Made by a program: the position numbers and the translations under genes
The notes under the pieces: model-generated
What the model was told of the DNA's origin: nothing
Seen by the model: only the letters and a program-made list of their open reading frames with translations
The model's database searches: none
Part shown: one piece after another, positions 13,901 through 28,900 of the stretch
How the letters are laid out: each line of letters begins with the position of its first letter
How positions within the stretch are numbered: position 1 is the stretch's first letter
NCBI GenBank assembly: GCA_018398805.1
Contig: JAGFBZ010000290.1
Span: 2,356,001-2,420,000, forward strand
Direction of reading: 5' to 3'
Source: Hirundichthys speculiger
Lineage: Eukaryota > Chordata > Actinopteri > Beloniformes > Exocoetidae
DNA length: 64,000 nt

Positions 13901-16900
13901 TTCAGCTGCATGTTTTAAAATGTTCAATTTGAATTCTGCAGTATAGCCTTTTCTTTTTGGTGGCATATTTGTGTTCTCTCAGTCCTTATGGTTTACTCTT
14001 GTCATTTTTTCGGTAGCAGTGTTCAGTTGTCCCTGAGTGTAAACGATGCCTGTTGTTGTCATAATGACATGGCGTTGTTTTTGACATATAAGTTGCTTTG
14101 AAATATAAGTCGGCCAAACTACTAAACTTATAAACGACTTATAGTCTGGAAAATACGGTAATTACTGTCTCATCCATAAAAACATGGAGCTTTTCATTTT
14201 AACTGCTCCCAGGTTTTACTCTTACTTCAAAAGTTTTCCTCATTATTTGGCAGCAGAACAATGACAATAAAAACAACTCTAGTTTCCTAGTTTAAGTATG
14301 TTGTTTCCTTTAATAGTTCAATATGTCTCTGTTTCAGCCAACTTTACCATGACTAAAAAGGTACAGCAATCCTAAAAATGGTCTAAGAGGTACCATTTAC
14401 CTCTGAATTCAGCTGCCGATCTCAAATGAAAAAAAAAAAAAAAAAAACAAAAAACAAATAGGCTTTTACTTAGTAATTAGTATGCTGGCAAAATGTCTTT
14501 CATTCAGAACAGTTAGCAAAATGGCTTTTTTATGTAGCCACAGAATATGTACTGTACAAACTGAAAAGCTTCAGGAAGCTTGTATGTATTTGCAAGCTGT
14601 TCACACTGTTTACTACAACCCCAGGTTTCTCTGAAATGCTTCAATAAAAGGTGGAATTTAATTGCAATCATGGCAAATAAAACAAATAGAAATAAACTAT
14701 TATGATCCCAGGAATTTTTAATTATAACATCCCTCAAAGTGAAAGACAGCAATCACCTTTGAGTGAAGATGACACATAAAGAAAAGAATCGATGCTTTCA
14801 GATCTCTATGGTATATAGAAAAGAAAGTACCACCTCTTGTAATTCTAAGTGATTTAAGTTGTAAAATGTGGTTCATATAACCTCAGAGGAGCAACACCAA
14901 ATGTTGATTAAAAAATAAAATAAAAATAGGACAAAATGCAGGAACTGGGTATGAAAAACTAAATACACTACATTTTGCTAGTCTGCAAAAAGGAATGTTT
15001 GGTCTTAATTTGAAGTGCTTTGTTTGGCAAAACCCAACAGCATATCAGCATGAGCACACCATACCAGTGTTCAATAGTCAGGGTCAGTCACTGAGGGATG
15101 ATCCTTTGAACTTACAACTGGGCACCAGCACTTCAGTCAAACATAAAATACATTTTATGACAAAGTACACCTGAGTCAAATGTGAGAATATCTATTCAGT
15201 AGCTAAATTTTGACTGAAAATGAATGAGGCAACAGGACAATGACCTCTTTCTCTGAAAAAGAGAAGCAATGTGCCACTGTGGTCCAGTCAAAGTCCAGAC
15301 ACGAACGTGATCAAAACACTGCTATACAACCTTAAAATTGCTATAAATGAAAGCTCAAAGAAATTGAGCAATTGTTGATAAAAAGAAAAAAAAAAACTGG
15401 TCTGAATTCCTCTAAAACAATGCAAAATACAGATACCATCACTTTTTCTTTTTTTAATAAATACACTGCGTCTGTATTTTGTCTTGATTATTGTTGTGTG
15501 ACGTGTGTTGTTCATTTAAGGTTGTGCTACTACTGATTATTTTTAATCATGTTCTGACACAAAGACTTAGAATTGAAGTTTATGCTCTCTGTTACACAGC
15601 TGTATGACTGATGCCAACATATTTGGCCTTTGAAAGAATTTAACTCAGCTTCTGCATTTACTCCATCTAGCTTGAAGTTTGTGCTGACTGACTTGAGCTA
15701 CTTGAAGTTTTGTCTCTGCAGACCACTTTCTTGTGTTCAGTTTAGTATGTTTATTCAACATTTTTTGGAGTGGTGGGTAAATCAATCAGTCAAGCAGTTA
15801 TTTGTTTGTTCCTTACTTGTACAGCTGTTGAAATGTGCAAAGTTTGCAAAACTGGAGCTGGAGGCTGCATTCACATTGGACGGGGCAGCAAAGATGTCTC
15901 CACCCAAATCACTGAGAAGGTCAAACTTCTTGTCGTGGGGCTGCTGTTGATGGGTTTGGGCACGGCTCACCACTGGAGACTGGTGGAGAGAAGATATGTT
16001 TTTAAAAGATGAATTTAAGGAAGAAGACAATCTGAACAATCTGAAAAATTGTGAAGGAAAAAGGAACCTTATCTCTTTCGCATTTTCTTATTCATCACAA
16101 AAAGCTTGTTTAAAAATAATTCAAGACACGGTCCTTATCCCATTTCCTTAACTGCCCATCCTCATTTCTTAAGTCCCTCCCTCGAGATGTGAGGGGAGGA
16201 AAAGAGACAGGAAGAGAGGAGTGGATACAGCTATTTAACTACATTTTTCATTTTTAAATTAATTGGAAATGACTATTCAGTACGATACAGCTGCGTCATC
16301 TCTCCATTGCTTTCTTACATCCAGTCACAGTATTTTATTATTTCTGTTGGGTGTTTAACAATGGTCATGATAACGCACTTTAAAAAAAAAAAAAAAAAAA
16401 ATCATGCTCAATTTCCAGATAACAGATACAGACAGTGTAGAGAGAAAAAAAAAAAAGAGATTGTATAAAATAAGGACACTGACAAAGACCGAGGCATCAA
16501 ACTACTGTGTTGGAAGAATTCACATATTTTAATCCCTTCTATGAAGCCGTTTGTCATTATTCCATATAAAAATCTGTAAGAAGTTCTTCCACTTCTTAGA
16601 TGCTCCAAACTAGTTTTAAACTCAAAAAGTATTATGTCAAATGTAAAAATGCCTCAACTTGTAAAGCATCTTGTAATGTGTTATTGTACTGCTTAGTAAT
16701 GTCTGGGAGTGTGTTATCAGAAATACTTTAACAAAGTTGATGACAATGGGAAGAGGAACGTCTGCATTATTTTTCAGCAAAAGTTCAATTCTAAAATTTT
16801 CTTCTCAAGAACTGCAGCAATGAAAATCCATGTACTGTTAATCCATAATGTTGCTCACGACTGCAGCTTTAAAGTGCCGGAACGCTGAACATTGCCTCGT

Positions 16901-19900
16901 GTGAATATGTGACAAGAGACCACAACATAGCAACCAGTTTGTGAGGTGCTGCCTGCTTTGATAATCTAATAAGTGATGGATTATGAATTATTAATTCATA
17001 ATGCAAGTGTGTGTGACATATTCACCTGATTTGGTGGGGTATTCTTGTTGAGATGTAGAGTGGGGGCAGCCTCCCCCAGTAGGGACTTGAGTGGTCTAAC
17101 CTCTGGGGTGCTGCTGGTGCTGCTATTTGAAGAGCCAGAAATGGAAGCATGGACCGATGCCACGACCTTGGCTTGATCAGGAGGCACATACCTTTGAAAG
17201 GAATTCACATTTTATAGCACCAAAAAGCTTTCTCAAAAGAGGAGGTGGCCACCTCGGTTACATCTATAGAGGGTGCTAAAATGTAAATGCAAAAACTTCA
17301 AGTCGCCATTGAGTAAATGAATCGTCAGACCTCTGATAATAAGATGCCTTGTCACAGTGTTGGCAGGCAAGTTGTGATTCTTTAAACAATGAAATGTATG
17401 AAAATTGATGTGTGCATGTCTGGATGTTAGAGGTGAGCGATAACATCTGTCTGCAGCACAAGTGGCATGCAGTGTTGCCAGATTGGGCGGTTTTCCGCCC
17501 AATTGGGCTACTTTTGATTACAGCTGGCGGGGGAAAAATGCATTGTGCGGGTATACACAATTTGGGCTGCTTTTACCAACATCTGGCGGTTTTTTTAATA
17601 TTGGTGAAAACAGCACAACAAACTTTTATTTTATGGTTTCTATTGTATTTATGGTTTAAAAACAGTACAAATACAAAATTTAGTATATTGTGACCTTAGT
17701 ACGCCGATGCAGAAGTCTGAGGCAGAAGCCCGCTCTCCCTCTCAACTCAAAGTGGTAGGCTATTCTGTTAGAAAAATAAGTAGGCTATCATGCCGAAGTG
17801 GGGAAACTATAAGAAATGGTATTTACGGGTTGATGTTACTGCTGCTGTGTTAACTTGGCCCTGGCACTGGGATAAATGATGTGCATTTTTGCACATTTTC
17901 TGTGACATGCACTATAATAAAATACAACTTTTATTTAGGCTTAATAGTTTAATACTGTAAATGCATTTAAATCTGTTTTCGTATGAAAACACTTATTGGG
18001 CGGGTTTTTCCTGAGGTGGGCGGGTTTTGGAACACGATTGGGCGGAAATTGCTCAATCAAATCTGGCAACACTGGTGGCATGTTGAGGCATGCAATATTT
18101 TCAGAGCAGAGCATGCCGCAACACCAAACCTAAACACCAGAAGGATGAATAATGATAATACATCCTATTATGAAAGATTATAAAAACAAATCTCAATATT
18201 CAGAGAAAAAAAAAATGTATTCAAAATGCATCCATTTTTTCTTCTAACTGTATAAAGCTAAAATTGAAATAAATTATCATTTTTGATTTCCAGTTGCAAT
18301 GTTAATCTGGCAGACAGTGTTATTTATATATGAAATATGTGTTAAAATTGTTATAAATAAACGATATTAGCAAATAAGCTATGGTACCCATACATTTGAA
18401 TTCGTTTAAATCAAGAACTTCATGGAGTTTTTTTCAGTTTGAATGGGGAAAAAAAAAAGACTGTATTAACCCGTTTTCAGCCCATTTAAAGGCAAAGTGC
18501 AGTAGCTGCTTCAGATATTAAACGACACAGAAGGAAAAACATGAAGAAAAGCTACGCGTCTTTGCAGTCATATTAAGATCTTTGCATTGCCAGTCCTAAA
18601 AATGCCCTACCATCTCTTCTTCTCATATTTTTCTTGAAGGAACTCCTTGACTTTCTGAGGTTCTCTGAAGTCTGGCACTGAGGAGCTTCTGTCGTCATAA
18701 AGACCGAGCCAGATCTGTTTGCATACCTGGAACATATCAAGTAAGAGAGGTGGTATTTAGTTCAACATATCTGTAATGGACCCAGATACAAAGGATTTTG
18801 CCAACCTTTACTTTTGCTTATTAAATTGTTGAGCCAAAGAAATATAGTGACAAAAAAAAAATGAACACAGAAGCCACAGGAAAGCAAATTTACTAACATA
18901 AATCCCTGCTCTCCCACCTTTAAAGGGAGAAGTTCAACATAGTTGCTTGGTATAAAACTCAGTCTCACCTTTCACTGGTTTTGAGTCTTGAACAGCATTC
19001 CTTAGTATTTGCCTCATCTTATAAAAACAGATTTAATAGGTTTCATGAGCATATTCACTCAGTACAAATTATATCTCCACTTCTTATGATTTACTGTTTC
19101 CTAAACTAACCTTAAAGCGTGTAAATAAGATGGCTTTTGACACTACAATAGCTGAAAATGTATGTTCTCTGTATCACTGTCTTTGGAATCCAAGTGCTCG
19201 CTATCGAAACGAAAACTCAAGTTAAGATGGGAACATTCATTCAGCAGCCTTGAAAGATGAAGCATCAGCTCTAACCTTGAGTCTCCTGCATGATTGTCTG
19301 CCTGGGCACTTTGCTCCAGCTTTTAATAGGTTGCACTTCCCAGGTGGCATTGTTCTATTTTATATTCCGTTGACAAGAAATGTCTTTGGTTCCTCTCTGC
19401 AACACGGATATCCAGCCTATCATCTCTGATATCTTATTTAAGCATTTTATTTCCACTTTGTAAAATAGTCCGCAATACAGACTACAGACTACCTCTGCTT
19501 TTCCAGGGGAAAATATACCTGTTACATAAGTGTTGCATGTTTGCTAAGTATACTAAGACTAATTATAGCAATGCATGAAATGCAGTTTTAAAATACTCAC
19601 AGTTCTGGCATTAGGGGTGAGTCAATGCTCAAACTAAATGCTAAATGTTCATGTTATGACCTTGGATAAAGGAAAATGAACCCTAAACTGAAATGTGAGT
19701 TTTGAGATTTTCACAACAATACACTATATTTTCCCCTCATACATTTCATTAGCTCAGCAACTCACACTCGCATGACATATCTTGAGTCTGGAATGTTTTG
19801 CCAAATGAGGAAGACCTAAAGCCATCACTGATATCAGCATGGTGATTAAAAGTAATGTCCATGAATGCAAATACAGATGGTTTACAAGGTACAAACCACT

Positions 19901-22900
19901 GGTAACATTCAAGCACAGGAAAGTCAAACTACTTTGCCAGAAAACATCTTTAATGAATAAATGAATAAATAAATCTTTCTGGATTATGTTCAGACTCTTT
20001 AGACAGATGAAACCAATAAAAACTTATATCAGAATGTTGAGAAGAGAAATATATAGAGAAAAGAAGGAACTATTCATTATCCAAAGCATCCCACGTTATG
20101 TGTTAAAGATAGTAGAAGTAGTGTTATGTTATGCATGTGTGCAGCTGCCGATGGTTTTTTAGATTTAATGATTTAACTGCTAAAAGTAGGAGTAAGATCA
20201 ATCCTGAGGTATATAGGTATACGCACTGCTCACATTCAGCCAAACGCCTCTTAACAGATAAGTCAGCACTTCACAGAGTAGATGGATAACGACCCTAAAC
20301 ATCCTGTGAAAACAAAGAAACTGAATATTCTTCAATGGTCGAGTCAGTTGCCTGATGTCAACCCAACTGAGCATGCTTTTGCAACTGAAGACGGCTACAG
20401 TGAAGGCATCTCCTGGGAGGAAACCCAGAGTTTGGTGATGTCCAGACTTCAGGCAGTCATGGGCTGCAAAGGATTTTTATCCAAGTATTAAAAAATTATA
20501 GTTATATTAAGAATTATGTCATGTCCGCCAAATATCTTTGAGCCCCTGAAAAGGGAGGGACTTTATTTAAAATTGTGATAATTCCTAAAAGGTAAACGCC
20601 ATATTTTTGTGAATCCTCTTAAATCAAAGCTAAAAAGCTGCACATTGATCACATCTTGACTTTTTTTTTTTTTTTCAAATCCTTTGTGGTGATGTATGAA
20701 GGCAAAATCATTTTTCACTGACCAAATAATTCTGGATCTTACTGTAAAATCATTTAAGGTATGCAATTAATTTAAATGATGGAATATAGAATAAAAAAAG
20801 AACATTAGGCCTGTACCGGCAGCTATTTTATCTTTATGGAAATGTTAAGTTTTAATAGTTTATAAAAATAACTATTAAAAAATGTGACAGATCTAACAGC
20901 AGAATTTCTTCCTCATTTTTTTCCAATTATAGTCAACAGTGCTGCACTTTACATTGATTGCTTGTGTCCAATAACCCTAAACTTCTTATCCCCCCCTCAT
21001 AATTTCCACTCAGTGAGTGGGACCTATAACCTGATGCAGTTTGACAAAAGTTCAAAGTAATTAATAGTCAGTGTTTAATTATGAACACAATTTGATTTTC
21101 AATTAAGACAAGTTAGGGAGGCGGAAGCATCCAGTTAATCTTTGCTTTTAAAAAAGAAAAAAAAATGTGATTTGGTCAAAATCAGAACAGACAAATAAAA
21201 AATATTAAAATCCGATATGGAATCTGAAATTTCTTTAGAAAATTCAATTAGCACATATCTAATGAAAACAGTGAGCAAAACATTTAACCATGAGTCTGTA
21301 GTCTATATATTACAAACTAGCCACAGCAAAGAGAAAGCTCAGTGCTTCAAGGACGCAGTTCAATGTAATGTGACAGAAGCAGAATGTCACCATTCTTACC
21401 TCATTTCCATGTTTCTGAAGGAACTCTATTTCCTGTTGCGTGAAGGTTGTCATGGAGATGGACTTCACTCTGTGAGGTGGATTCAGTCCTCGTCTATGGG
21501 TGGAGAAATGTTAAGTCGGGTCAATTTAATTTCAGGACACCAAATGAGAATTTCGTCCACCTGGCAGGACAGAGCCGTTTAATTAGATACAAGCTTATTG
21601 AATGCTGGCATGTGTAACTGACTACAGGAAGACCAAATAAAAGGGACACAGAAAGAGATTTAAAAAGAATAAAAATAAATGATGACATAGTGGCATAGAA
21701 ACCTCAAGAGAGATGAGGAAAGGTGCTATACTGAGGTTGTTGATAAAATGAAAGAATGAGAAGCCTTCCTACTCTAGAGACTTCTGTTAAGTAGTAACGA
21801 CCCATATTGCACTAATGCTTTTCCTATTTTTTAGAAGGTCACAGCTGATGCCACCATGGCCCAATTTAAAGTGTAACAGTTGACTGTCAGTGGGGTTTCA
21901 TCTCTCCAGAAGTATTTTTCCTGGAAACGAAAACCAAGTCTTGGCTGGAAGGTAACTATCTGTTTTGCCCAGGTGACCAAAGAACATTTAGTTGTTTTGC
22001 ATAGAACATAGAAAAAGACCAACTATAATCTAACATAGGATCAATGCTGAGTCTTTCCCAGATTAATTATTGCTGAACAAAAACTCAGCCCAACAAGTGT
22101 AAGTTATAAAAAAATCTCATGTGGTAGAAAAGTAAAAGTATCTATTTGTGGGGTTTAAAACAAACAAACAAACAACAAAAAAAAGTTAACATATCACCCA
22201 TAGTAACATTTAATAAAGGCAAAAAGAACAAATCATTATGAGATGTATGTTTTTTTTTAATACTCTTCTTATCTACACAGGCTATGTAGTAAAAGAGGCA
22301 TGTTAACAGCAAAAAATTAAAATACATAAAATCAATCAATTTCTGTCAAGTACCTTTACAACACCAATAGAAACAATATTACATACATCTGTAATAGGCT
22401 TAGCAGAAAACAAATATTCCTTCGTCAACCCTAAACTGAAGGCCTATCCCAAACATACCAACATTTTCTGTGGTAGCGATATTATTGATATGGAAACCAA
22501 CTTAAAGATAGACAAGACTATCTCTGTAAAGTAGCACTAACATGCAGATCTAATTATCACTATTTCACTGTTATAACATCCTGATTACTGACTTCTGAAA
22601 TATTACCCACAAGTGGTGAATTTATGTTTAATAAGCCCTTCATGGTACAAATGTCTCAAAAGAGATTTAAAAAAAATAAAGCTTTTATACATCTCCCTGC
22701 TTTTGTATGACAAGAGAGGTTCTGCTAAGGATTTTTTTAAGGTTTAGTACCATATCCTCTGACCAAATGAAAATGAAGATGCTGCCCAGATCTATAAAAC
22801 TTAACTTGCAACTACAAAGGTCTGCTGTTTTAAGTTTTTCTGACAGGATTGCACTTATAAATGTGTGACATGTTTAGTTTTCAGCCCATACAGAACAGTA

Positions 22901-25900
22901 TTAACACAAATAAATTCCAAATATGTCATCTGCCTAAGTGTCAATATTGAATTCTTGTTCATATATTAGATGCAAAGACAACTGATATAAATTTGCAGAA
23001 AAGTAGCCGACACATGGCAGCTATGAAATTGGATCTGACGTGTTAAAATTACAAACATATTGTTACACACAAAAGACGAGTTAGATCTTACAGTGAAATA
23101 CTAGACAAGGTTTCTAAATTATTCACTACCGTTAGCTTATACAGAACTTATTCTTACTCCACCCCCAATTATTCACACACACACACACACACACACTAGT
23201 CAACTGACTCTTACCCAATGTGATTCAAGTAAACAAAACAGGGATATCAATTATCTCCAACTCAAAAAAGTTGCTCCAATTCATTCCATAATCGTTGCAC
23301 ATCAGGGAACCACAGAGCTGTCAATTCACATTCAAAAACACAAGACTGACATCAGAAACAAAACACCTAGAGATACCAATTTTTTTGTGTTCCCAGCTCC
23401 CAGTGCATTTCTAACATCGGCAGCATCAACATGCGCCCAGTAATATCAACAGTAAAGCCTAAATAAAAAATAGAAATTTAAGATGACTGCCATGACAGCA
23501 TTTGCTTGATTTACCATGGAGATGCAAAGCTGCTTAAATCTTCACAACCAAAGAAAATTAAACATTTATCAATAATTTAAATCACATTATAAAAATATCC
23601 ATTTTAACATGAGTTGAGGACTTTAAATTAGGATTTTATTTGTCTTTTGTTTTAGACTCTGAATTGATCAAATGCAAAAAGTGATTAAAGTAAAGGGTCA
23701 TTCCACCTCAATTCAACAGGACCTTCCCACATGACCATCTCTGATTTGCTTGATATTTTTTTCTTATGAATTTTGACTATAATGTAGTAACTTTGTGCAA
23801 TATTAGCCTGGTACTATCAATAATTTCAGATTTATAAATTTTTGAAAAAGTAACCGTACGGCCATTTTCGTGACATTCTTAACGCTTTTAAAATTATTAC
23901 CATTTTTGAGGGGCTGTATCTTTGAAACCGTACAAGCTAGAGAGCTGATTTTTTTTATGCTGATAGTCCTGTATGTGCACTCTGTATGGGGTCAGTTTCA
24001 GGTGTCTATTCATTGATGTTTGTTTTAAAATAAATTTCAAACATCCAAAATAAATTTCACTCGCTTTGTGCGGTTCACATTTCAAGTCCCCATTTGGACC
24101 CCTTGTAATAGTAGCTGAGACTTACTTTTTTTGTTGAACAATCTCCTTCTCTTATAGAATAAAAATACATAAAGAATTTGCAGAAACAATTGTATTTTAG
24201 TTCACATATGACTCAGCAAAAAACGAATTTCGCATTTTATTGTCGATATTCAATTGGCAATTGACAAAATATGACAAGATGTACCAAAAAACTAAATATA
24301 CTACCAGAAAGGTAATGACAATATCTGTTTATATACGAAGTTTCAAGTTGGTACTAAGTCTCTAAGTTACCTAGAAAAAATTCTTAAATCGAGCATTTTT
24401 GCCATTTTTTGGAAATTTCAAGAATATGCTTGTTTTGTGTGCAGAACTTTAAATTTCACAAATGGCAAATATCTTGATATGGAATCTTGATATGGAATCA
24501 GGATCAGTAAAGAAAAACATTTAGCTGCAGAAAGTGATGGTTGATAATAATCGAGAGTGACAAGTTCAAAAGTCTCAGCAGCACTTCTTTTTGTAGACCC
24601 AAGTACAAGCACAGGCTCACCTGCAAGTCTCCGTGGAGTGCTGTAGAGACCATTCCAAATCAACTTTAAGGGTTGCAAATTGAATTGCAGAAAAAAAAAA
24701 TGGTTAATAATACAATAAGTGCAAAAAACTAGGCATTTTTTTTCTTGTGATGCAGACAGATGTTTGCTTCTGATGGGAGTCCATCAAATCCACACCTGTG
24801 AAGCAGCATTTCTCAGTCATGTTCAAATAAATCATGTACATTGATCAACTCCTTTGAACTGTAAGAAAATAATTATGATAATATGAGGTATTGTTCACTA
24901 CTCCTATATCACTTAATTAAATGAATAAAGGAATGAACATCAAGCTGGCACATAATAACACCAAAATTATACTGACCGTTTCAGACTTTGGACAAAGTCC
25001 AGTTTATGGCAATCCTGTTCTGAACAAAGTTTTTTCCCAATTGTACAAGTATCCAAGTTCTCTGTCATCTTCAAAGATTTCACATTCACTGCATTTGATT
25101 TTGAAGCTTGGTCTACAATGGTTATTGATCAACTGAACAGCTCACTGAATTTTCTGATGACATAAGCATGATGTCATGCACTGAATGTCAAGGCACTTGT
25201 GTTACTATAAGCTCTATATTTACGCATTTATTAATATGTTAAAACCTCAGCTGTGGCAATTCAGCATAGCACTACCAGTACTGGTAATTTTGCTACACAA
25301 TTGATCATGTTTATCTAGTATAAATAACAAAGCACTTTTGCTTGAGTCATTCATCAAACTTTCACACAGCACAGACAGGGAGGAATAAAACATGCAGCAA
25401 ACTATTTTGTTTGAAAGGCCTTGTCCATTTGAGATCAGCAAACATGTCCAGACAAGACAATACAATGCAGAAGTACAGCCTGTATACTGAAATGTACATT
25501 GAAAACTTTCTCTGGTGATATTCTACAAGTTCTCAATAATTTGAAAAACAGCAAAAATGCTCGATTTAAGAAATTTTTCTAGGTAACTTAGAGACTTAGT
25601 ACCAACTTGAAACTTTGTATATAAACAGATATTGTCATTACCTTTCTGGTAGTATATTTAGTTTTTTGGTACATCTTGTCATATTTTGTCAATTGCCAAT
25701 TGAATATCGACAATAAAATGCGAAATTCGTTTTTTGCTGAGTCATATGTGAACTAAAATACAATTGTTTCTGCAAATTCTTTATGTATTTTTATTCTATA
25801 AGAGAAGGAGATTGTTCAACAAAAAAAGTAAGTCTCAGCTACTATTACAAGGGGTCCAAATGGGGACTTGAAATGTGAACCGCACAAAGCGAGTGAAATT

Positions 25901-28900
25901 TATTTTGGATGTTTGAAATTTATTTTAAAACAAACATCAATGAATAGACACCTGAAACTGACCCCATACAGAGTGCACATACAGGACTATCAGCATAAAA
26001 AAAATCAGCTCTCTAGCTTGTACGGTTTCAAAGATACAGCCCCTCAAAAATGGTAATAATTTTAAAAGCGTTAGGAATGTCACGAAAATGGCCGTACAGG
26101 CACTTTTTCAAAAATTTATAAATCTGAAATTATTGATAGTACCAGGATAATATTGCACAAAGTTACTACATTATAGTCAAAGTTCATAAGAAAAAAAATA
26201 TCAAGCAAATCAGAGATGGTCATGCGGGAATTTTTTTTCTAATCTGCTGAATTGAGGTGGAATGACCCTAAAGTCATAAAGACGTTTCTAGGAAGTTAAA
26301 TACACAAACTTGGCTTTCATACCGTATCTGAGCACTCATGTATTCTTCGGTGCCCTGAGGTAGTTCTGTCATCAGATCCAATTCTCAAGAAGAAGAAAGT
26401 AGGTCAGAAACAGGGAGAAAGCCTCACTCCCCCTAAGGTCTAAATATGATGGCAGCATCTCTGCCCAGTTGTCCCACTGAGACATTATAATTCCACTCAT
26501 ATCACTTTCATCTGCATAGCTTTTCTTTCTTCATTTTGTTTGAGTCTGAAAATAACTTTTAAAACATGCATCTGTCCATCTTGCTTCAATCTGAGCAATT
26601 CTTCGTCTACTCCCCTCCTCCTCCTCCTCCTCCTCTCCTCTGAACAGTGCTACAATGCCTGACTTGCTGCAGCACAATGTTTAATGACACTGAATTTATA
26701 TTTCATGGAAGATTGTTTTTTTTTTTTTTTTAATCAGAAATGTCTTTTCTACACTCAAAACTTATAGCTCATCCATTTTCACTTCATGTAATACCAAGTG
26801 GTATTATGTATCGAAATAGTATCACATATTGCACAGTAAAATAATTATGACCAAGCAGCCACTGTGCACGAGAACAGCTGAGGCAGGGAAACTCAGTTCA
26901 TTTGCATATTGTAACAGCTCCAGGGTATGAGAAACTGGCAGAATTAAGTCTCGGAAGAATGGTGAGGCTTAAAAAAGCTTAATTTTACAGCTTTGTGCCC
27001 CCACAAAGAGAATCTTCCCCAATGACAATCTTTTACTTTGTTTTTTTAGATTGATTACTTTTTAAAAATATGCACAGACAAAAACAAATAGATCCTTTTC
27101 CTATTGTATGTTAATATAGAATAAATTTAGTTTAACGCACACCCTGAAATTAACAGCTTTACAATTAAGTAAATAAACAGAAATGAACAATGAATGTTCA
27201 AAGAATGTGAAAAAATAAGTAATTAAAAAAAAGACTATTAAAAATGATAAATTACACCATAATTACTCATTCTGGCATACTAATTCAAATGTCCTTGAAA
27301 ACTGGGAGTCTACAATTTATGCCATTTCTGGCAATTGCATTATCCATGATATTTGGTGTCAAAGGACAGCCCCACCTTTGCTATTGTCTTGACACTTTCA
27401 CATCCCTGCTTACTTGGGACACACAGGACAAGTGACTTCCTGTCATGAGCAACTCTCCAGAAAGAGACATCGCAAGTGGTGTTCCTCATGGGAAGACCCC
27501 ACCTTCATAAGGAATGTGTTTACACAGCAGATTCCAACACCACCCATTAAATAACCGCAACTAACAGAGAAAAATGGTTGCTAGGGAGGTAGGTAGTCGT
27601 GCCCCTTGCTGTCACCCCTGAAGAAGTCAACAACATAACTGTCCACACTGCAACTGGAATGAGGAAAGAGCAAGCAACTCAAATTGTACCATTGCCTCAG
27701 CAACTGGTGCTTCTAACATTTTTATTATAAAAGGGCTTTTATGATTGAGAAAAAAAAAAAAGCAGAAAAAGCACAGCTTTAATCTTGCAAAAAGGTTTTT
27801 GAAACCACTTGGAGCAGACAGTGTATTGTTTTTTTAATAATTAGATGCTCTTAAGGGGGATATGGAAAAAAAAATACATTTTTGACACATTAGTCAAGTA
27901 ACATGACTATAACATGAATGTTCAGCTGTTTCTGCTTCTAGAGAACAAATATGGTACTTGCTGACTATGAAACAATAACGACAAGCCGATGAAAAGAATT
28001 TCCTGTCGAGTTCTCTCCAGTTTTCACTCATGCACAGCCAAGGTGGCTAGTTTTGCTTGTGTTCTCTTCTTCCAAATTTTGTTTTTAGTTGGCAACTGCT
28101 TTTATTCATTACAGCTTTGAATAACGAGCAGTCTTAGTTACATAAAATAATGTGCTTCAAAATCTCAAATGGCAAGCAGGTGAAAATCCAACAAACATCA
28201 TTTATTGTTTGCTTGGATTCATTTGTACATATCAAAGCAAACACTACTTTTGTCAATAAAACTACAACAGTTTATTTCAAATTGATTAAGTCTAACCATG
28301 GATATTTTAGGTGTTCTAGTGTGATGCATTTTCAGTGGAAAAAGAGACAGTGGCCTGACCTTTCTGCCACTTCCTGCTCAACACATGCAACATCACATGC
28401 TGCTGATGTAGCAGTGCAGTGGAGCCATACCACTTCCTGAGCGTACAATCACAACAGGCTTCCTGGATATATCTGACACAGAAAAATCTGTTTGAATTGT
28501 GATCTCAATCTAGAAAAGATCTCTCAACACCCAAATACAGACTCGTGTTACAGACTTTATTACAGGAGCTAAACTTTGTCTGTAAAAGAGGGGACAGCTA
28601 GTTTTTACAGAATAAAGTTGCAAAGCTAGTCTCACAAAGATTTCTGCAATGGCGAAATATGAGGAACTGTTGGAAAAAAAAATCTAATCAAATGTCCCAC
28701 TTCCAAAACTAAAACTTAAGGAATTGGGACTTACTACACTGAGTAACAAATACATTATCTTTCCTCCACCAGATCCTTATAATAATAATTCTAGTTGGAA
28801 AATGGCAAGGTGGTTTTCCCAAAGTCATAAAAAATGAGCAAAGCAGTCTGCACACTGCAATGTGAGAACCAACATGGATATATGTGCATCATGTTTAGCT

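Larger units (their letters stand above)
23694..26269. mobile_element. Large foldback element with about 720-bp terminal inverted repeats
   Basis: The left arm begins AGGGTCATTCCACCTCAATT (23694) and the right arm ends with its reverse complement (26269). The arms match almost base for base for about 720 bp (to about 24415; from about 25545), with small differences such as near 23850-23875 against 26088-26102. With ends taken as GGGTCATT, the flanks are TAAA on both sides, compatible with a 4-bp target duplication. The unique centre is about 1.1 kb with only short open frames on both strands and no transposase motif I recognise. Both arms carry the same 62-codon frame. The low divergence suggests a fairly recent insertion or arm homogenisation. 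Confidence 0.8.

Noticed and set aside
23897..26056. The mirrored 62-codon frame as a conserved host gene pair
   Set aside because: It lies wholly within terminal inverted repeats of a mobile element, so identity is explained by arm identity.
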